Below, piece after piece: positions 49,418 through 59,281 of a DNA stretch of 64,000 nt (within the stretch, counting starts at the first letter, position 1; every line of letters begins with the position of its first letter). A model generated the notes under the pieces. The model was given only the letters and a program-made list of their open reading frames with translations, did not search any database and was not told where the DNA came from. The DNA comes from Ruminococcus sp. Its GTDB lineage: Bacteria; Bacillota; Clostridia; Oscillospirales; Ruminococcaceae. The stretch lies in assembly GCF_017464355.1 (NCBI RefSeq), contig NZ_JAFUAG010000033.1, positions 1 through 64,000 on the forward strand. Reading direction: 5' to 3'. Made by a program: the position numbers and the translations under genes.

Positions 49418-51083
49418 GCAGGTCATCACGGCGGCAGGAAAGCACCCGTACCTGCTAGCGCTGGTACTGTGCCTTTTCCTTGACCCCTTTTTCTTCGGCT
49501 CACTGGGAAATATCCCAAACAATGCACTTACACTTGAAAGCTTCATGGTGCTGGGCGCAGCGGCATTCTTCGGATACAGGAGATACCGCGCGGGCGCCAT
49601 GGACAAGGTGCGGCTCGGCATATTCCTTGCTGCGGCTGCGGGGGCGGACTACTTCGCCCTTAAGCTGTACTCACAGTCGGAGGTAAAGGGGCTGTGGTAC
49701 CTTGCAGGGGGCTGTGTGCTGCTGCTGATACTTTACTACTTTGCTGATGTGAAGAAATTCACAAGGCAGATGAACTCGCTGCTGATAATAGGGCTGGGCT
49801 TCATGATGAAGCTGCACTACATACTGGTAACATCGGTATACACAAGGCAGCACGACGTACATGAGTTCGGCGGAGAATCGGGGCACGCGGCTTATATGGA
49901 ATATCTGCTGTTCAACCATTCTCTCCCCGACTTTGACCCCCGCGAACGCTGGCAGTTCGTACACCCTCCCCTGCACCATGCCATAAGCGCTTTGTGGATA
50001 CATATCCACGAGGACATACTGCAGGCAGGCCACAATCAGGCAAGAGAAAGCCTGCAGATGCTGACGCTGTTCTATGCGATGTGCATAATCATCTCGGCCT
50101 ACAAGATACTGCGTCACTTCGGGCTGGAGGGCAAGGCGCTGTACATACCGCTGATGATAGTCAGCTTCCACCCTGCCTTTATAATGTTCTCGGGCAGCAT
50201 AAACAACGATGTTCTCTCGGTGGCGCTTTCCATGGGGGCTGTGGTAAGCACCCTTAAATGGAAGGAAGACCCCACCCTCAAAAACATACTCAAGATAGCC
50301 CTTTGCGTGGGTCTTGCCATGATGACAAAGGTGGCGGCGGCCACAGTTGCTCCGCCTATAGCTATGGTCTTCCTCGTTGTGTTCATAAAGAATTTCAAGG
50401 AGAAGGGCAAGGCGCTTTTCGGACAGTTCTGCGCTTTCGGTGCATTGTGCATTCCTCTGGGATTATGGTTCGGCATACGCAACCTCATCAAGTGGAAGAT
50501 ACCACTGACCTACGTTTCGGAGATGAGCAAGGATAGTCTTCAGTACATAGGCGACAAGCCCTTTACGGAGCGTGTTACGGACTTCTCGGCGAAACAGTTC
50601 GCTTCACCCTTTGAACAGTGGGCAAGGCAGGATGATGCAGGAGTAATAACGGGGTACAACGAATACAATCCCCTGGTGACACTGCTGAAAAACTCGCTTT
50701 TCGGCGAATACATCAACGAGGGACGCTTTGACCGGCCATACACGGTGGTATTTGCATATATGCTGTTCTGGCTGAATGTGGCTATCGTGGCGGCGGCTGT
50801 CATACTGATGATATACTGGTGTATCAAAAAGCATGATATGAAGCACTTTTTCATTGCGGCTTTCCACCTGTCGCTTATGGTGACTTTCTACAAGTCATCG
50901 GCGGATTACCCTTTCACCTGCACCATGAATTTCCGCTACATCACCCCCACGGTGATAACGGGAGCGCTGTTCCTCGGAATAGCCATGGCGGAGGACAAGC
51001 GGAAGATCTTCTCAAAGGCGATGACCGCCGCAGGCTCGGCATTCACGCTGCTGACGGTGCTGGTATTTGCGGCACTGCGCTGA
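49395..51083 (+). CDS. Multi-span membrane glycosyltransferase (GT-C, PMT/ArnT-like)
   Basis: 562 residues with about 12 spans and the extracytoplasmic loop [20 protein letters not shown] followed by [16 protein letters not shown], which has the acidic/His pattern of GT-C enzymes that use polyprenyl-phosphate sugars. Its ATG lies 23 bases inside the previous gene, with AAGGAG upstream. Together with GtrA and the mutase-like enzyme it should modify a surface polymer. Confidence 0.8.
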   Translation: MSREKLTKQVITAAGKHPYLLALVLCLFLDPFFFGSLGNIPNNALTLESFMVLGAAAFFGYRRYRAGAMDKVRLGIFLAAAAGADYFALKLYSQSEVKGLWYLAGGCVLLLILYYFADVKKFTRQMNSLLIIGLGFMMKLHYILVTSVYTRQHDVHEFGGESGHAAYMEYLLFNHSLPDFDPRERWQFVHPPLHHAISALWIHIHEDILQAGHNQARESLQMLTLFYAMCIIISAYKILRHFGLEGKALYIPLMIVSFHPAFIMFSGSINNDVLSVALSMGAVVSTLKWKEDPTLKNILKIALCVGLAMMTKVAAATVAPPIAMVFLVVFIKNFKEKGKALFGQFCAFGALCIPLGLWFGIRNLIKWKIPLTYVSEMSKDSLQYIGDKPFTERVTDFSAKQFASPFEQWARQDDAGVITGYNEYNPLVTLLKNSLFGEYINEGRFDRPYTVVFAYMLFWLNVAIVAAAVILMIYWCIKKHDMKHFFIAAFHLSLMVTFYKSSADYPFTCTMNFRYITPTVITGALFLGIAMAEDKRKIFSKAMTAAGSAFTLLTVLVFAALR

Positions 51084-51170
51084 CTTTATAAAACATATGA
51101 CCGCTGTCGGTCCAAGTTCCGACGGCGGTCTTTTTCGGTATATGCTTGACACCTGCAAGTCGGGGAATGA

Positions 51171-51324
51171 ACATAAAAAAACACTCCTGCCCCGTGTGTA
51201 CGGTTCTAATAAAGAAGATCATATGTTCTGCTGGGGGATAACCTTTCTTCAGAAAGGTTTCCCCCAATAAAATACATGATTTTCTTTATGAGAACCGCCC
51301 ACAAGGGCAGAAGTGTCTTTTATG
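51171..51324. repeat. Palindromic MITE-like element 1
   Basis: Long imperfect inverted repeat: left ACATAAAAAAACACTCCTGC ... GGTTCTAATAAAGAAG, right CTTTATGAGAACC ... GCAGAAGTGTCTTTTATG, with a central hairpin GGGGGATAACCTTTC/GAAAGGTTTCCCCC. The centre and the CGGTTCT-TAAAGAA ends are shared with element 2 at 54334-54649. It sits between converging genes and can serve as their terminator. Confidence 0.75.
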
Positions 51325-51327
51325 CTC

Positions 51328-52317
51328 TTACGCTGCGTCAAAGCAGCCCAGGAAGCGCAGGTCGAGGTCGGTGGTATTTTCGAGGACGAGATATTTTTCG
51401 TAGGGGCAGTTTTCGCATTCTATCACGTAGTCATACTCGCCGAGCTCGGTCTTGCGGGGGCGGTCGTGGAGGGCTACCAGGGTGATATCCTGCTCCTCCA
51501 GTTCCCCGAGAAGTTTCGGGAGCGAGCCTGCGCTGCCCTCGGCGATAAAGGCTGTGCGCTCGGCGGGGGCATTGGGGGCAGGCTGTGTGGTAAGCACATA
51601 GAAGCGGGTCTTGTTGCTGTCGTTGTTCTGAATGGCGGCAGCTTCGACCTCAAGGCCGTAAACGTCGGCACAGGCCGCAGAGGCTATGGCAGCGCAGCTT
51701 TTGTCGCTGCCCTCGGCCACCATTTTTGCGCCCTCGGCGGTACTTGATACCTCTATGACCTCGGCATCGGGCAGGTTGGCTTCAAGCCATTCCTTGCCCT
51801 GGGCTATGCCCTGTTTGTGGGAATATACAGTCTTTATGTCGGAAAGTTCCGTATCGGGCAGCACCAGCAGGTTCTGGTTTATGGAAAGCTCCACCTCCCC
51901 CACCACAGATACTTCCTCGGTGGAGATGAGAATGTCCACATAATCCGTAACAGCCCCGCCTATGGTGTTCTCCTGGGGTATGACAGCAAAGCTGCTTTCA
52001 CCCTTTACCAGGGCATCTACCGCATCGCTGACAGTTTCATAGGGCACATAGCTGCCCTTGCCCCCAAAGAACACTCCGCAGGCCTCCTGGGTATAGGTGC
52101 CTTCGGGGCCTAAGTAGCTGACCTCTGCGGTGTCAGGGTCGATGTCTGCTGTCACCTCGGTGTAGTTCTCAGCAGAAGTGCTGTTTTCCTCTTTCATGGA
52201 AGAGCTTTCGGTCTTTGCAGGATCATCCACCGCCGCCCCCGAAGCTTTGCTGTTCTCAGCGCCGCAGCCTGCCAGCAGCAGCACCGCAGCTGCAATGATG
52301 ATGTATGGTCTTATCAT
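51328..52317 (-). CDS. Exported lipoprotein with prephenate dehydratase domain
   Basis: 329 residues. Signal peptide with lipobox LAGC (about residues 15-18), acidic linker to about 60, then SYLGPEGTYTQEACGVFFG, FAVIPQENTIGGAVTDYVD and NDSNKTRFYVL, the prephenate dehydratase segments including the conserved Thr-Arg-Phe. The C-terminal part (ERTAFIAEGSAGSLPKLLGE, ... TLVALHDRPRKTELGEYDYV) is an ACT regulatory domain. Such enzymes are normally cytoplasmic; an anchored extracellular form is unusual. Promoter on the minus strand at 52432-52460. Confidence 0.85.
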   Translation of the reverse strand: MIRPYIIIAAAVLLLAGCGAENSKASGAAVDDPAKTESSSMKEENSTSAENYTEVTADIDPDTAEVSYLGPEGTYTQEACGVFFGGKGSYVPYETVSDAVDALVKGESSFAVIPQENTIGGAVTDYVDILISTEEVSVVGEVELSINQNLLVLPDTELSDIKTVYSHKQGIAQGKEWLEANLPDAEVIEVSSTAEGAKMVAEGSDKSCAAIASAACADVYGLEVEAAAIQNNDSNKTRFYVLTTQPAPNAPAERTAFIAEGSAGSLPKLLGELEEQDITLVALHDRPRKTELGEYDYVIECENCPYEKYLVLENTTDLDLRFLGCFDAA

Positions 52318-52431
52318 TTAAATTACCCCCGTCTTTTTCTCCCATTTTGAAGTGTATTGCTGATGATACAGAATGGCTTTTTTTCGTATTGGGATTCTTT
52401 TTTATCTCCCGAACCGTTCGGTGTTGATATG

Positions 52432-52460
52432 ATTATACCATGTATTACCGCTTACGTCAA
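52432..52460 (-). promoter_or_regulatory. Promoter of the prephenate dehydratase lipoprotein
   Basis: TTGACG (52460-52455) and TATAAT (52437-52432), spacer 17. The leader to the start codon is about 110 bases long. Confidence 0.75.
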
Positions 52461-52559
52461 ATCAGCTTTAGCATAATGATGAAATGTCAACATTATTTTT
52501 GGTCAATTTTACACAAAAATAGCTATCCCGACGATTTTTTATTCTTTGCGTTTTTTTAC

Positions 52560-52588
52560 TTGAAATAGCGATTTTTTAGTAGTATAAT
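52560..52588 (+). promoter_or_regulatory. Promoter of the SulP transporter
   Basis: TTGAAA (52560-52565) and TATAAT (52583-52588), spacer 17. Confidence 0.8.
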
Positions 52589-52631
52589 TAAGAACGTTGT
52601 TTGCTAAATTTAAGTAAAAGAGGTAATGATA

Positions 52632-54320
52632 ATGTCATCTCAGGCAGCAAAGCCTACCGAGCAGAAGCTAAAACCAAAGCTTTTTTCAGTCATGAAGAAC
52701 TACTCAAAGTCACAGTTCTTCAATGATGTCACCGCAGGTGTCATAGTGGCGATAATCGCACTTCCCCTTTCCATAGCGCTGGCGCTGGCTTCGGGTGTGG
52801 GACCCGAGCAGGGACTTTACACCGCTATAGTCGCAGGATTTGTCGTGGCTTTCCTTGGGGGCAGCCGCGTGCAGATAGCAGGCCCCACCGCCGCCTTTGC
52901 CACCATTGTGGCAGGCATAGTGGCCTCTGAGGGCATGGAGGGTCTGGTGATATCCACTATAATGGCAGGTGTCATCATGCTCATCATGGGCTTTTGCCGT
53001 TTCGGCGCACTGATAAAATATATCCCGGGGACTATCACCAGCGGCTTCACCTTTGGCATAGCCGTGACCATACTGCTGGGGCAGATAAAAGATTTCTTCG
53101 GGCTGACTTTCAAGAATTCCCCTATAGAAACTGTTGACAAGGTCAAGGAGATAGTGCTGTGTTTCCCCACCCTGAACCCCCAGGCACTGCTGGTGGGTGT
53201 GATATCCCTGGCCATACTTGTTTTCTGGCCTAAAAAGCTGGAGAAGATACCCGCTTCCCTCATAGCTGTCATCGTGGGTTCGGCCATGGTGGCACTGCTT
53301 GACATGAAGGTCAACACCATAGGCAGCCTTTATCAGGTATCCAAGGAGCTGCCCCATTTCACACTGCCCCACTTCACCTTTGCAAAGGTGAAGGCTCTGC
53401 TGCCCAATGCATTCACTATCGCCATACTGGCAGCAGTTGAATCCCTGCTTTCCTGCGTGGTGGCTGACGGCATGATAGGCTCAAAGCACCGTTCCAACAT
53501 GGAGCTGGTGGCTCAGGGCGCTGCAAACATAGGCTCAGCCTTTTTCGGCGGAATACCCGCCACAGGCGCTATCGCCCGTACTGCTGCCAATGTCAAGAAC
53601 GGCGGCCGCACACCCGTGGCGGGCATGGTGCATTCAGTGGTTGTGCTGATAATACTCAGGCTCCTCATGGACAAGGCTTCTCTTATCCCCATGCCCACCA
53701 TAGCAGCCATACTTTTTGTGGTGGCCTACAATATGTGCGGCTGGAGAAATATCCGAAACACCATTAAAACTGCCCCCAAAAGCGACATCGCTGTGCTGCT
53801 GGTGACACTGGTCTTCACTGTGGTATTCGACCTGGTGGTGGCTATAGGTGTCGGCATGGTCATGGCAGCACTGCTATTCATGAAGCGCATGGCTGATGTT
53901 ACAGAAGCCCATGCCTGGATAGACATTGACGACGAGGACACCGACCCGGACAATATCCTGCTCAAGAAGATACCAAAGAACACAAAGGTGTTCGAGATAA
54001 ACGGCCCCATGTTCTTTGCGGCCTCGGACAAGTACAGCTTCATGCTGACAGACAGCAGCGTTGATGTGCTGTGCATACGCATGAGAAATGTGCCCGCCAT
54101 TGACGCCGCAGGTGTTGAAGCCCTCATGGGCATTGTAAAGCGCTGCGAGAAGGATAACATCAAGGTCATCTTCTCTCACGTCAACGAACAGCCCATGCAC
54201 GCCATGGAAAAGGCAGGCTTCATCGAACACGTCGGCAAGGAGAATTTCTGCGACCACATCGACACCGCACTCCTCCGTGCCGAGGAAATAGAAAACAGTA
54301 TATCCGCCGCCCGCAGCTGA
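52632..54320 (+). CDS. SulP-family anion transporter with STAS domain
   Basis: 562 residues. DVTAGVIVAIIALPLSIALA and GLYTAIVAGFVVAFLGGSRV open the membrane domain, which has about 12 spans; the C-terminal STAS domain (about 450-555) has MRNVPAIDAAGVEALMGI. Family members carry sulfate, bicarbonate or dicarboxylates. The second ATG (52632) is chosen because GAGG lies eight bases upstream; the ATG at 52626 is too close. Confidence 0.9.
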   Translation: MSSQAAKPTEQKLKPKLFSVMKNYSKSQFFNDVTAGVIVAIIALPLSIALALASGVGPEQGLYTAIVAGFVVAFLGGSRVQIAGPTAAFATIVAGIVASEGMEGLVISTIMAGVIMLIMGFCRFGALIKYIPGTITSGFTFGIAVTILLGQIKDFFGLTFKNSPIETVDKVKEIVLCFPTLNPQALLVGVISLAILVFWPKKLEKIPASLIAVIVGSAMVALLDMKVNTIGSLYQVSKELPHFTLPHFTFAKVKALLPNAFTIAILAAVESLLSCVVADGMIGSKHRSNMELVAQGAANIGSAFFGGIPATGAIARTAANVKNGGRTPVAGMVHSVVVLIILRLLMDKASLIPMPTIAAILFVVAYNMCGWRNIRNTIKTAPKSDIAVLLVTLVFTVVFDLVVAIGVGMVMAALLFMKRMADVTEAHAWIDIDDEDTDPDNILLKKIPKNTKVFEINGPMFFAASDKYSFMLTDSSVDVLCIRMRNVPAIDAAGVEALMGIVKRCEKDNIKVIFSHVNEQPMHAMEKAGFIEHVGKENFCDHIDTALLRAEEIENSISAARS

Positions 54321-54333
54321 CGGCAGGATCATA

Positions 54334-54649
54334 GAAATGCCCCGTGCTGCAGGGGTAGTTCTTATAAAGAAGTTTATGTATTTTATTGGGGGAAACCTTT
54401 CTGAAGAAAGGTTATCCCCCAACCCCCTTTCCAAAGACTTTTAGTATGGGTAGGCGAAAGGTCACTGTTCTACGATAGAACAGCGAATGTCCGTCACTTG
54501 CTATGCTATGCAAGTGCAGTGACCTTTCGCCTACCCAAAATAGAAGTTTTAGGGAGGGGGTCTGGGGGATGACCCTTTTTCAAAAGGGTCGCCCCCAGCA
54601 GAACATATAAACTTCTCTATAAGAACCGCCCTGCAGCACGGGGCATTTC
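54334..54649. repeat. Palindromic MITE-like element 2
   Basis: About 316 bases. The ends GAAATGCCCCGTGCTGCAGGG and its exact complement are inverted (only 20 bases shown as match: AAATGCCCCGTGCTGCAGGG), followed inward by TAGTTCTTATAAAGAAGTTT and its near-complement. Inside are hairpins GGGGGAAACCTTTC/GAAAGGTTATCCCCC, GTAGGCGAAAGGTCACTG/CAGTGACCTTTCGCCTAC, and GACCCTTTT/AAAAGGGTC. It exactly fills the space between the converging SulP gene and the gene at 54650. Confidence 0.8.
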
Positions 54650-54949
54650 TCAGTCCTCGCTGTCATCGAGGCCGCTGTTGAGGATAACGTTGTAGGCGGC
54701 GTTCGCCCTTTCGCTTTCCTTTTTCTCCCGCCACCTGTCTATGTCATCTCTTATGGCAAGCATTTCATCGGCAATGAGTTCGAACTTGTTCGGCCTGACA
54801 TAATTAAGGTAAGCTATCATGCGCTCCATGCCCTTGGGGCTGCCTATGTGTTTTGCTATGACATCGCCAAGCTCTGCGGGAAAGCCCAGAGAGGTCAGGG
54901 CTGCCACAAGTTCTCTGCGGGTATCGGACCATGTATTGTTATTATCCAT
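54650..54949 (-). CDS. Small conserved hypothetical protein
   Basis: 99 residues, all helical: RRELVAALTSLGFPAELGDV, then GSPKGMERMIAYLNYVRPNK and WREKKESERANAAYN. Such small proteins are seen in Ruminococcaceae and Lachnospiraceae genomes from memory, function unknown. No membrane span. The plus-strand overlap region upstream contains the start of a separate gene. Confidence 0.6.
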   Translation of the reverse strand: MDNNNTWSDTRRELVAALTSLGFPAELGDVIAKHIGSPKGMERMIAYLNYVRPNKFELIADEMLAIRDDIDRWREKKESERANAAYNVILNSGLDDSED

Positions 54950-55082
54950 ATCTCATTTTCCTGTCAGCGTAAATTCGGCATATCACCGTGAGGATATTAT
55001 ACCACAAGTTCTTCCCCTTTGCAACAGTCAGGCGGGAACTTCTGCACTGTCAACGGCATACTATATGGGGGGAGGGACAGCC

Positions 55083-55574
55083 ATGACCGAATATGCCCTT
55101 GATATAAAAGCCGAGATAGACTATGCCCGCAGGTGGGCATTTTCATTTTCGCCTGACTACTACAATTTTGAATACCTTGGGGGCGACTGCACCAACTTTG
55201 TTTCCCAGTGCCTGTTTGCAGGCGGGGCGGTGATGAACTATACTAAAGATGTGGGCTGGTACTACCTTTCGCTTAATGACCGTGCTGCGGCCTGGACGGG
55301 GGTGGAGTTCTTCTACCGATTTATGGTGAATAACCTTTCTGCGGGACCCTACGGCATGGCGGTGTCCCTCTGTGAGGTCAGGACAGGCGATGTCATTCAG
55401 CTGGGCAGAGGGGGCAGCTTTTACCACAGCCTGCTGGTAACAGGCCTGAAAGAGGGCACACCCCTTGTGGCAGCCCATACCTCGGCGGCCTTTGACCGTC
55501 CGCTGGACACATATCACTATGAAGAGCTGAGGTGCATAAGGATACTCGGGGCAAGGAAAGTTAGTTCTGTGTAA
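55083..55574 (+). CDS. Putative amidase-domain (NlpC/P60-like, Amidase_6) protein
   Basis: 163 residues: YALDIKAEIDYARRWAFSFS, then GGDCTNFVSQCLFAGGAVMN, RTGDVIQLGR and HSLLVTG. The Cys in GDCTNFVSQ and the His in YHSLLV are the Cys/His pair of the putative amidase family that cleaves amide bonds, often in cell-wall peptides. No signal peptide is seen with this start. GGGAGG seven bases before the ATG at 55083. Confidence 0.8.
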   Translation: MTEYALDIKAEIDYARRWAFSFSPDYYNFEYLGGDCTNFVSQCLFAGGAVMNYTKDVGWYYLSLNDRAAAWTGVEFFYRFMVNNLSAGPYGMAVSLCEVRTGDVIQLGRGGSFYHSLLVTGLKEGTPLVAAHTSAAFDRPLDTYHYEELRCIRILGARKVSSV

Positions 55575-55597
55575 CTTGTAAATTTTTCCTTATAATG

Positions 55598-55626
55598 TTG
55601 ACCTAAAAAGTATGATATGGTATAAT
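55598..55626 (+). promoter_or_regulatory. Promoter of the Tp47-like dockerin protein
   Basis: TTGACC (55598-55603) and TATAAT (55621-55626), spacer 17. A TTGGTTAG/CTAACCAA hairpin at 55659-55680 follows in the leader, then SD AAGGAG. Confidence 0.85.
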
Positions 55627-55713
55627 CTAAGGTATCAGAATTCTTCCGCTGCAAGATTTGGTTAGTTATATCTAACCAAAAGGAAGAAAATTTATTGTAA
55701 GGAGTAATGCATT

Positions 55714-58614
55714 ATGAGAAAAGCAAAGTCCATACTGGGACTTACCGTTTGCGCCGCCCTGGCGGCCAGCGCCCTGCCCATGAACATCATAGCTGATGCT
55801 GCCACAGGCGACCAGGTGCTGTACGGTACCATGAAGATACCCTATGCCGAATTTTATGCGGCTGAGCTGGAGGGAGTTGCAAACAGCAATAATTTAGACG
55901 CTGTTTCATCTGCCACCAACCACCATTCGCTGGAAACAGGCGCAGGCCAGATGCTGGAGGGTGTCTGGAGCGAGGAAGTCAGCGATGCAGGGGTGAACAA
56001 GGCAGGCAACGAGATCAAGAGCAAGCTCTACGGTGTGGTATACCCTGTGGCTATCACCAAGGCTGAACTTGATGCCCTGGGTGAGAACGACTACGGTTTC
56101 GCAGAGCTGACCGCCCAGCCCGCCAGCTACAAGCAGGCCACTGTAAAGGACGGCGAGATAAGCTTCTCAAAGGTCATCGACAGCACCCCCGAAAATGTGG
56201 AGGGCAGCGCAGTAGTCAGCACCTCTACCCCCTGGGGCGACTATCTCATGAACGTTACAGGCAAGCCCTCGGGCGTTATTTACGGTATCATACTCGATAC
56301 CTCCGATGGCAGCAGATATGCCCTGAGACACGAGCAGAACATCTGGAGGGGCGGCGAATTTGCATGGTCCTCGGGTATAAAGACAGTGGAGAGCCACGGC
56401 AACTACCTGGAGTATGAAAGCTTCGTTGACCTTATGGGCAAGACCGTCACCGACATACAGTACATGACCCCCGATGGCTATGTGACAGTTGATGTGGGCT
56501 CGGTATATATCCCCGTTAAATTTGAGGGCGGCGTGAGCGTGGAGAACACTGCTGTCAGCGCAGGCAGGGCTGAGATAGTGAAGACAGATGTGCCTGCTGA
56601 TTTCAGCGCTGAGTATTCAGTGGCAGGCCTTGAGGCTGAGTTTGAGGGCGAAAGCTTCACCTTTGAAAATGCTGCTGTAGGCAGCTACACGCTGACCGCT
56701 AAGGACACAAGCGGCAAGTATGCCGACCTGTCAGCGGCCTTCGAGCTGACCACTGCCGATATGCCTGCGGCTTATGATGCTGAAAAGGGCGCCCTGACCG
56801 CCGCTGAGGGCTTCACGGCGGAGGAACTGAGCCTGTTCATAAAGAACATAACCTCCGTTTCGGTGGACGGCACAGCTTATGCTGCCAGCGGAAGAAGGTC
56901 TGTAAAGATAGTGGGCGATGACGGTGTCATCATCGACAGCGCTTCTGCCTTTGCCGAGAGCAAGGACAGCTACGAGATAGAAGTAACTGCGGCAGGCTTT
57001 GAGAAGAAGCTGGCATTCAGCTACAGCAAGTTCGTTTACGGCACCATGAACATTCCCTATGCCGAGTTCTATGCGGCTGAACTGGAAGATGCACCCAACG
57101 ACAGCTGCCTTGATGCAGTAAGCTCTGCCACCGTTACCAAGACCACCAAGAACGGCAAGGGCGAGCTCTTCGAGGGCACCTACAACAACGCAGGCGAAGA
57201 GGGCAGCGACACTATCGGCAAGATATACGGTGTTACCTACCCTGTGGCTGTGACAAGGTCTGCACTGGCTGAGGCAGGCGAGGCTTACAGCTTTGTTCCC
57301 GCTGAGGAAAAGCCTGCGGCTTACAAGGAAGTCACCGTAAAGGACGGCCAGGTAAGCTTTGCAGAGGTGAACGACAGCGAGCCTGAGAGCATAGAGATAT
57401 CCCCCAAGGTAGAAACAGACACCAAGCGCGGCGACTATATGCTGACAGTAAACGAGGCTTCCGGCCTGGGCGTTATCTACGGTGTTATCATTAAGACCAC
57501 CGACGGCAACAGCTATGCCCTCCGCCACGAGCAGAACATCTGGAGGAACGAGCTTTCGTGGTCTGTAGGCTACCTTACCGATGACGGCAAGGGCAATTCG
57601 CTGGAGTACGAGTCCTTCCTGCCCACTGACGGTGCAACTGTCAGCGAGATAGTTTATATCACCGAAAACGGCGTTGTAAGCGCAAAGACAGACACCTATC
57701 TGCCTAAGAAATTCTACAAGTATCAGGAGAGCCCTGTTTCCGCAGAGGACGCTGATATAACTGCGGGCAAGACAGCTATAACAGTTGAAGAGCTTCCCGA
57801 GGGCTACGATGCGGCCTTTGAGGTAGAGGGACTTGACTGCGGCTTCAGCAGCGATGCCATATTCTTCTCCGAGGCAGAGCCAGGCAGCTACACACTGGTG
57901 ATGAGCGACAGGAATGGTGTTTACGAGTCTGCAAAGGCTGAGTTCACCCTGACCACCGCCGACCTGCCTGCGGCTTACGACAAGGAGAAGGTATCCCTTG
58001 CAGCAGCTGAGGGCTTCACCGAGGAGCAGCTGGCAAAGTACATAGCTAACATAACCACCGTTACCGTTGACGGCAACGAGTATGCTGCCAGCGGCAAGAG
58101 AGCAACTGTTCTCATTAAGGCAGACGGCGCTCTTGATACCGAGGCTGCACCCTTTGCCGAGGGCGAAGAGTTTGAGGTGACAGTCAAGGCCGCAGGCTAT
58201 ACCACCGACCTGAGCTTCACCTACAACACCAAGGCTGAGGAAGAGCAGAAGCCCGATGACGAGGAAAAGCCCGATGACACCGAGCCTACCTCCGACGAGG
58301 ACAAGACCCCCGATGAGGACAAGACCCCCGATGCCGAGAATACCCCCGATGAGGACGGTACAAAGGACGACGGCACGACCTCCGACAGCGAGACCACAGG
58401 CGATGAGACCGATACTTTCCCCAAGGGCGATATCAACGGGGACGGCGAAGTCAATGTCACTGACCTGATGAAGCTGGCTGCCCATGTCAAGAACATCAAG
58501 CCCCTGACCGCCGAGGAACAGGCAAGGGCTGACCTGAACAACGATGACGACATAAACGTAACAGACATAATGAAGCTAGCGGCTCATGTCAAGAGCATAA
58601 GGGCTCTCGACTGA
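55714..58614 (+). CDS. Secreted two-repeat Tp47-like protein with C-terminal dockerin
   Basis: 966 residues with signal peptide (LTVCAALAASALPMNIIADA). Two units of about 420 residues each start YGTM(K/N)IPYAEFYAAELE and include the YG(V/I)I... SYALRHEQNIWR segment; these resemble the Tp47 penicillin-binding lipoprotein domains recalled from Firmicute annotations. Each ends in a DUF1533-like domain (LTTAD(M/L)PAAYD, then TAAEGFT.EEL). Repeated P-D-E-D-K-T-type acidic linkers lead to the dockerin (GDINGDGEVNVTDLMKLAAH and ADLNNDDDINVTDIMKLAAH). Binding role on the cellulosome; catalytic activity not shown. Confidence 0.78.
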   Translation: MRKAKSILGLTVCAALAASALPMNIIADAATGDQVLYGTMKIPYAEFYAAELEGVANSNNLDAVSSATNHHSLETGAGQMLEGVWSEEVSDAGVNKAGNEIKSKLYGVVYPVAITKAELDALGENDYGFAELTAQPASYKQATVKDGEISFSKVIDSTPENVEGSAVVSTSTPWGDYLMNVTGKPSGVIYGIILDTSDGSRYALRHEQNIWRGGEFAWSSGIKTVESHGNYLEYESFVDLMGKTVTDIQYMTPDGYVTVDVGSVYIPVKFEGGVSVENTAVSAGRAEIVKTDVPADFSAEYSVAGLEAEFEGESFTFENAAVGSYTLTAKDTSGKYADLSAAFELTTADMPAAYDAEKGALTAAEGFTAEELSLFIKNITSVSVDGTAYAASGRRSVKIVGDDGVIIDSASAFAESKDSYEIEVTAAGFEKKLAFSYSKFVYGTMNIPYAEFYAAELEDAPNDSCLDAVSSATVTKTTKNGKGELFEGTYNNAGEEGSDTIGKIYGVTYPVAVTRSALAEAGEAYSFVPAEEKPAAYKEVTVKDGQVSFAEVNDSEPESIEISPKVETDTKRGDYMLTVNEASGLGVIYGVIIKTTDGNSYALRHEQNIWRNELSWSVGYLTDDGKGNSLEYESFLPTDGATVSEIVYITENGVVSAKTDTYLPKKFYKYQESPVSAEDADITAGKTAITVEELPEGYDAAFEVEGLDCGFSSDAIFFSEAEPGSYTLVMSDRNGVYESAKAEFTLTTADLPAAYDKEKVSLAAAEGFTEEQLAKYIANITTVTVDGNEYAASGKRATVLIKADGALDTEAAPFAEGEEFEVTVKAAGYTTDLSFTYNTKAEEEQKPDDEEKPDDTEPTSDEDKTPDEDKTPDAENTPDEDGTKDDGTTSDSETTGDETDTFPKGDINGDGEVNVTDLMKLAAHVKNIKPLTAEEQARADLNNDDDINVTDIMKLAAHVKSIRALD

Positions 58615-58640
58615 CAGAACAAAAAAGTCCATACGATAAC

Positions 58641-58682
58641 AAAGACCTCCTGCGGCTTAAAGCTGCGGGAGGTCTTTGCTTT
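58641..58682 (+). terminator. Intrinsic terminator of the Tp47-like gene
   Basis: AAAGACCTCCTGCGGC and its complement (one or two mismatches) around TTAAA, then GCTTTG. Confidence 0.75.
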
Positions 58683-58714
58683 GAAGGAAAAACAAACTTA
58701 TGCGTTGATGATAT

Positions 58715-59224
58715 CTATTTAGCTATGGCAGCTATCACCTGCACCAGCAGCCCTACCAGGGCGCAGACGGGCAGGCCTATGACAGTGCCGATAAGGGCGC
58801 CTTTAAAGTGGAAAGCATAGTCCTTGTAGGCGGCAGCGATGTCCTCGGTGCCCGGGATAATTATCTTTTTGCTGTGGCAGGCCCAGCCCCAGTCGATGAC
58901 CAGGCAGTCGAACCAGTTAATGACCAGCCAGATACCGTAGGACACCAGCGAGGCCTGCAAAAAGGTTTTTGCGCCGTTCAGGAAATACATTATCAGCGCC
59001 AGTATGACCGCTATGACCAGTGCCGCCGCCAGTTTTTTTATCTTTGTCTCCTTGCTGTCCAGTTTTTTTGTTTTATTTATCAGACCCAGTTCGTAGCAGC
59101 GGTCGATTATGGGCTGCGGCAGATCATATACGATCTTTATGGGGTCACGGCTCTCGGCCAGAGCCCCTGCGGTGAACAGCACCAGCAATACCAGTGTTTC
59201 GATGATGATGAGCGTCATATTCAT
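58715..59224 (-). CDS. Hypothetical membrane protein
   Basis: 169 residues with four predicted spans (TLIIIETLVLLVLFTAGAL; ALVIAVILALIMYFL; SYGIWLVINWFDCLVIDWGW; GALIGTVIGLPVCALVGLLV). AGAGG seven bases before the ATG. Follows the hydrolase gene on the same strand, likely the end of the TetR-controlled operon. Family not recognised. Confidence 0.65.
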   Translation of the reverse strand: MNMTLIIIETLVLLVLFTAGALAESRDPIKIVYDLPQPIIDRCYELGLINKTKKLDSKETKIKKLAAALVIAVILALIMYFLNGAKTFLQASLVSYGIWLVINWFDCLVIDWGWACHSKKIIIPGTEDIAAAYKDYAFHFKGALIGTVIGLPVCALVGLLVQVIAAIAK

Positions 59225-59281
59225 TTTGTATCCTCTTTCTTTTGTTCTATATCTTTATCGGGCTCATGGACAGGCAGCTTT

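Larger units (their letters stand above)
52321..52625. other. Divergent promoter region between the dehydratase lipoprotein and SulP gene
   Basis: AT-rich. Besides the two promoters listed separately it holds no gene or repeat I can support. Confidence 0.6.
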
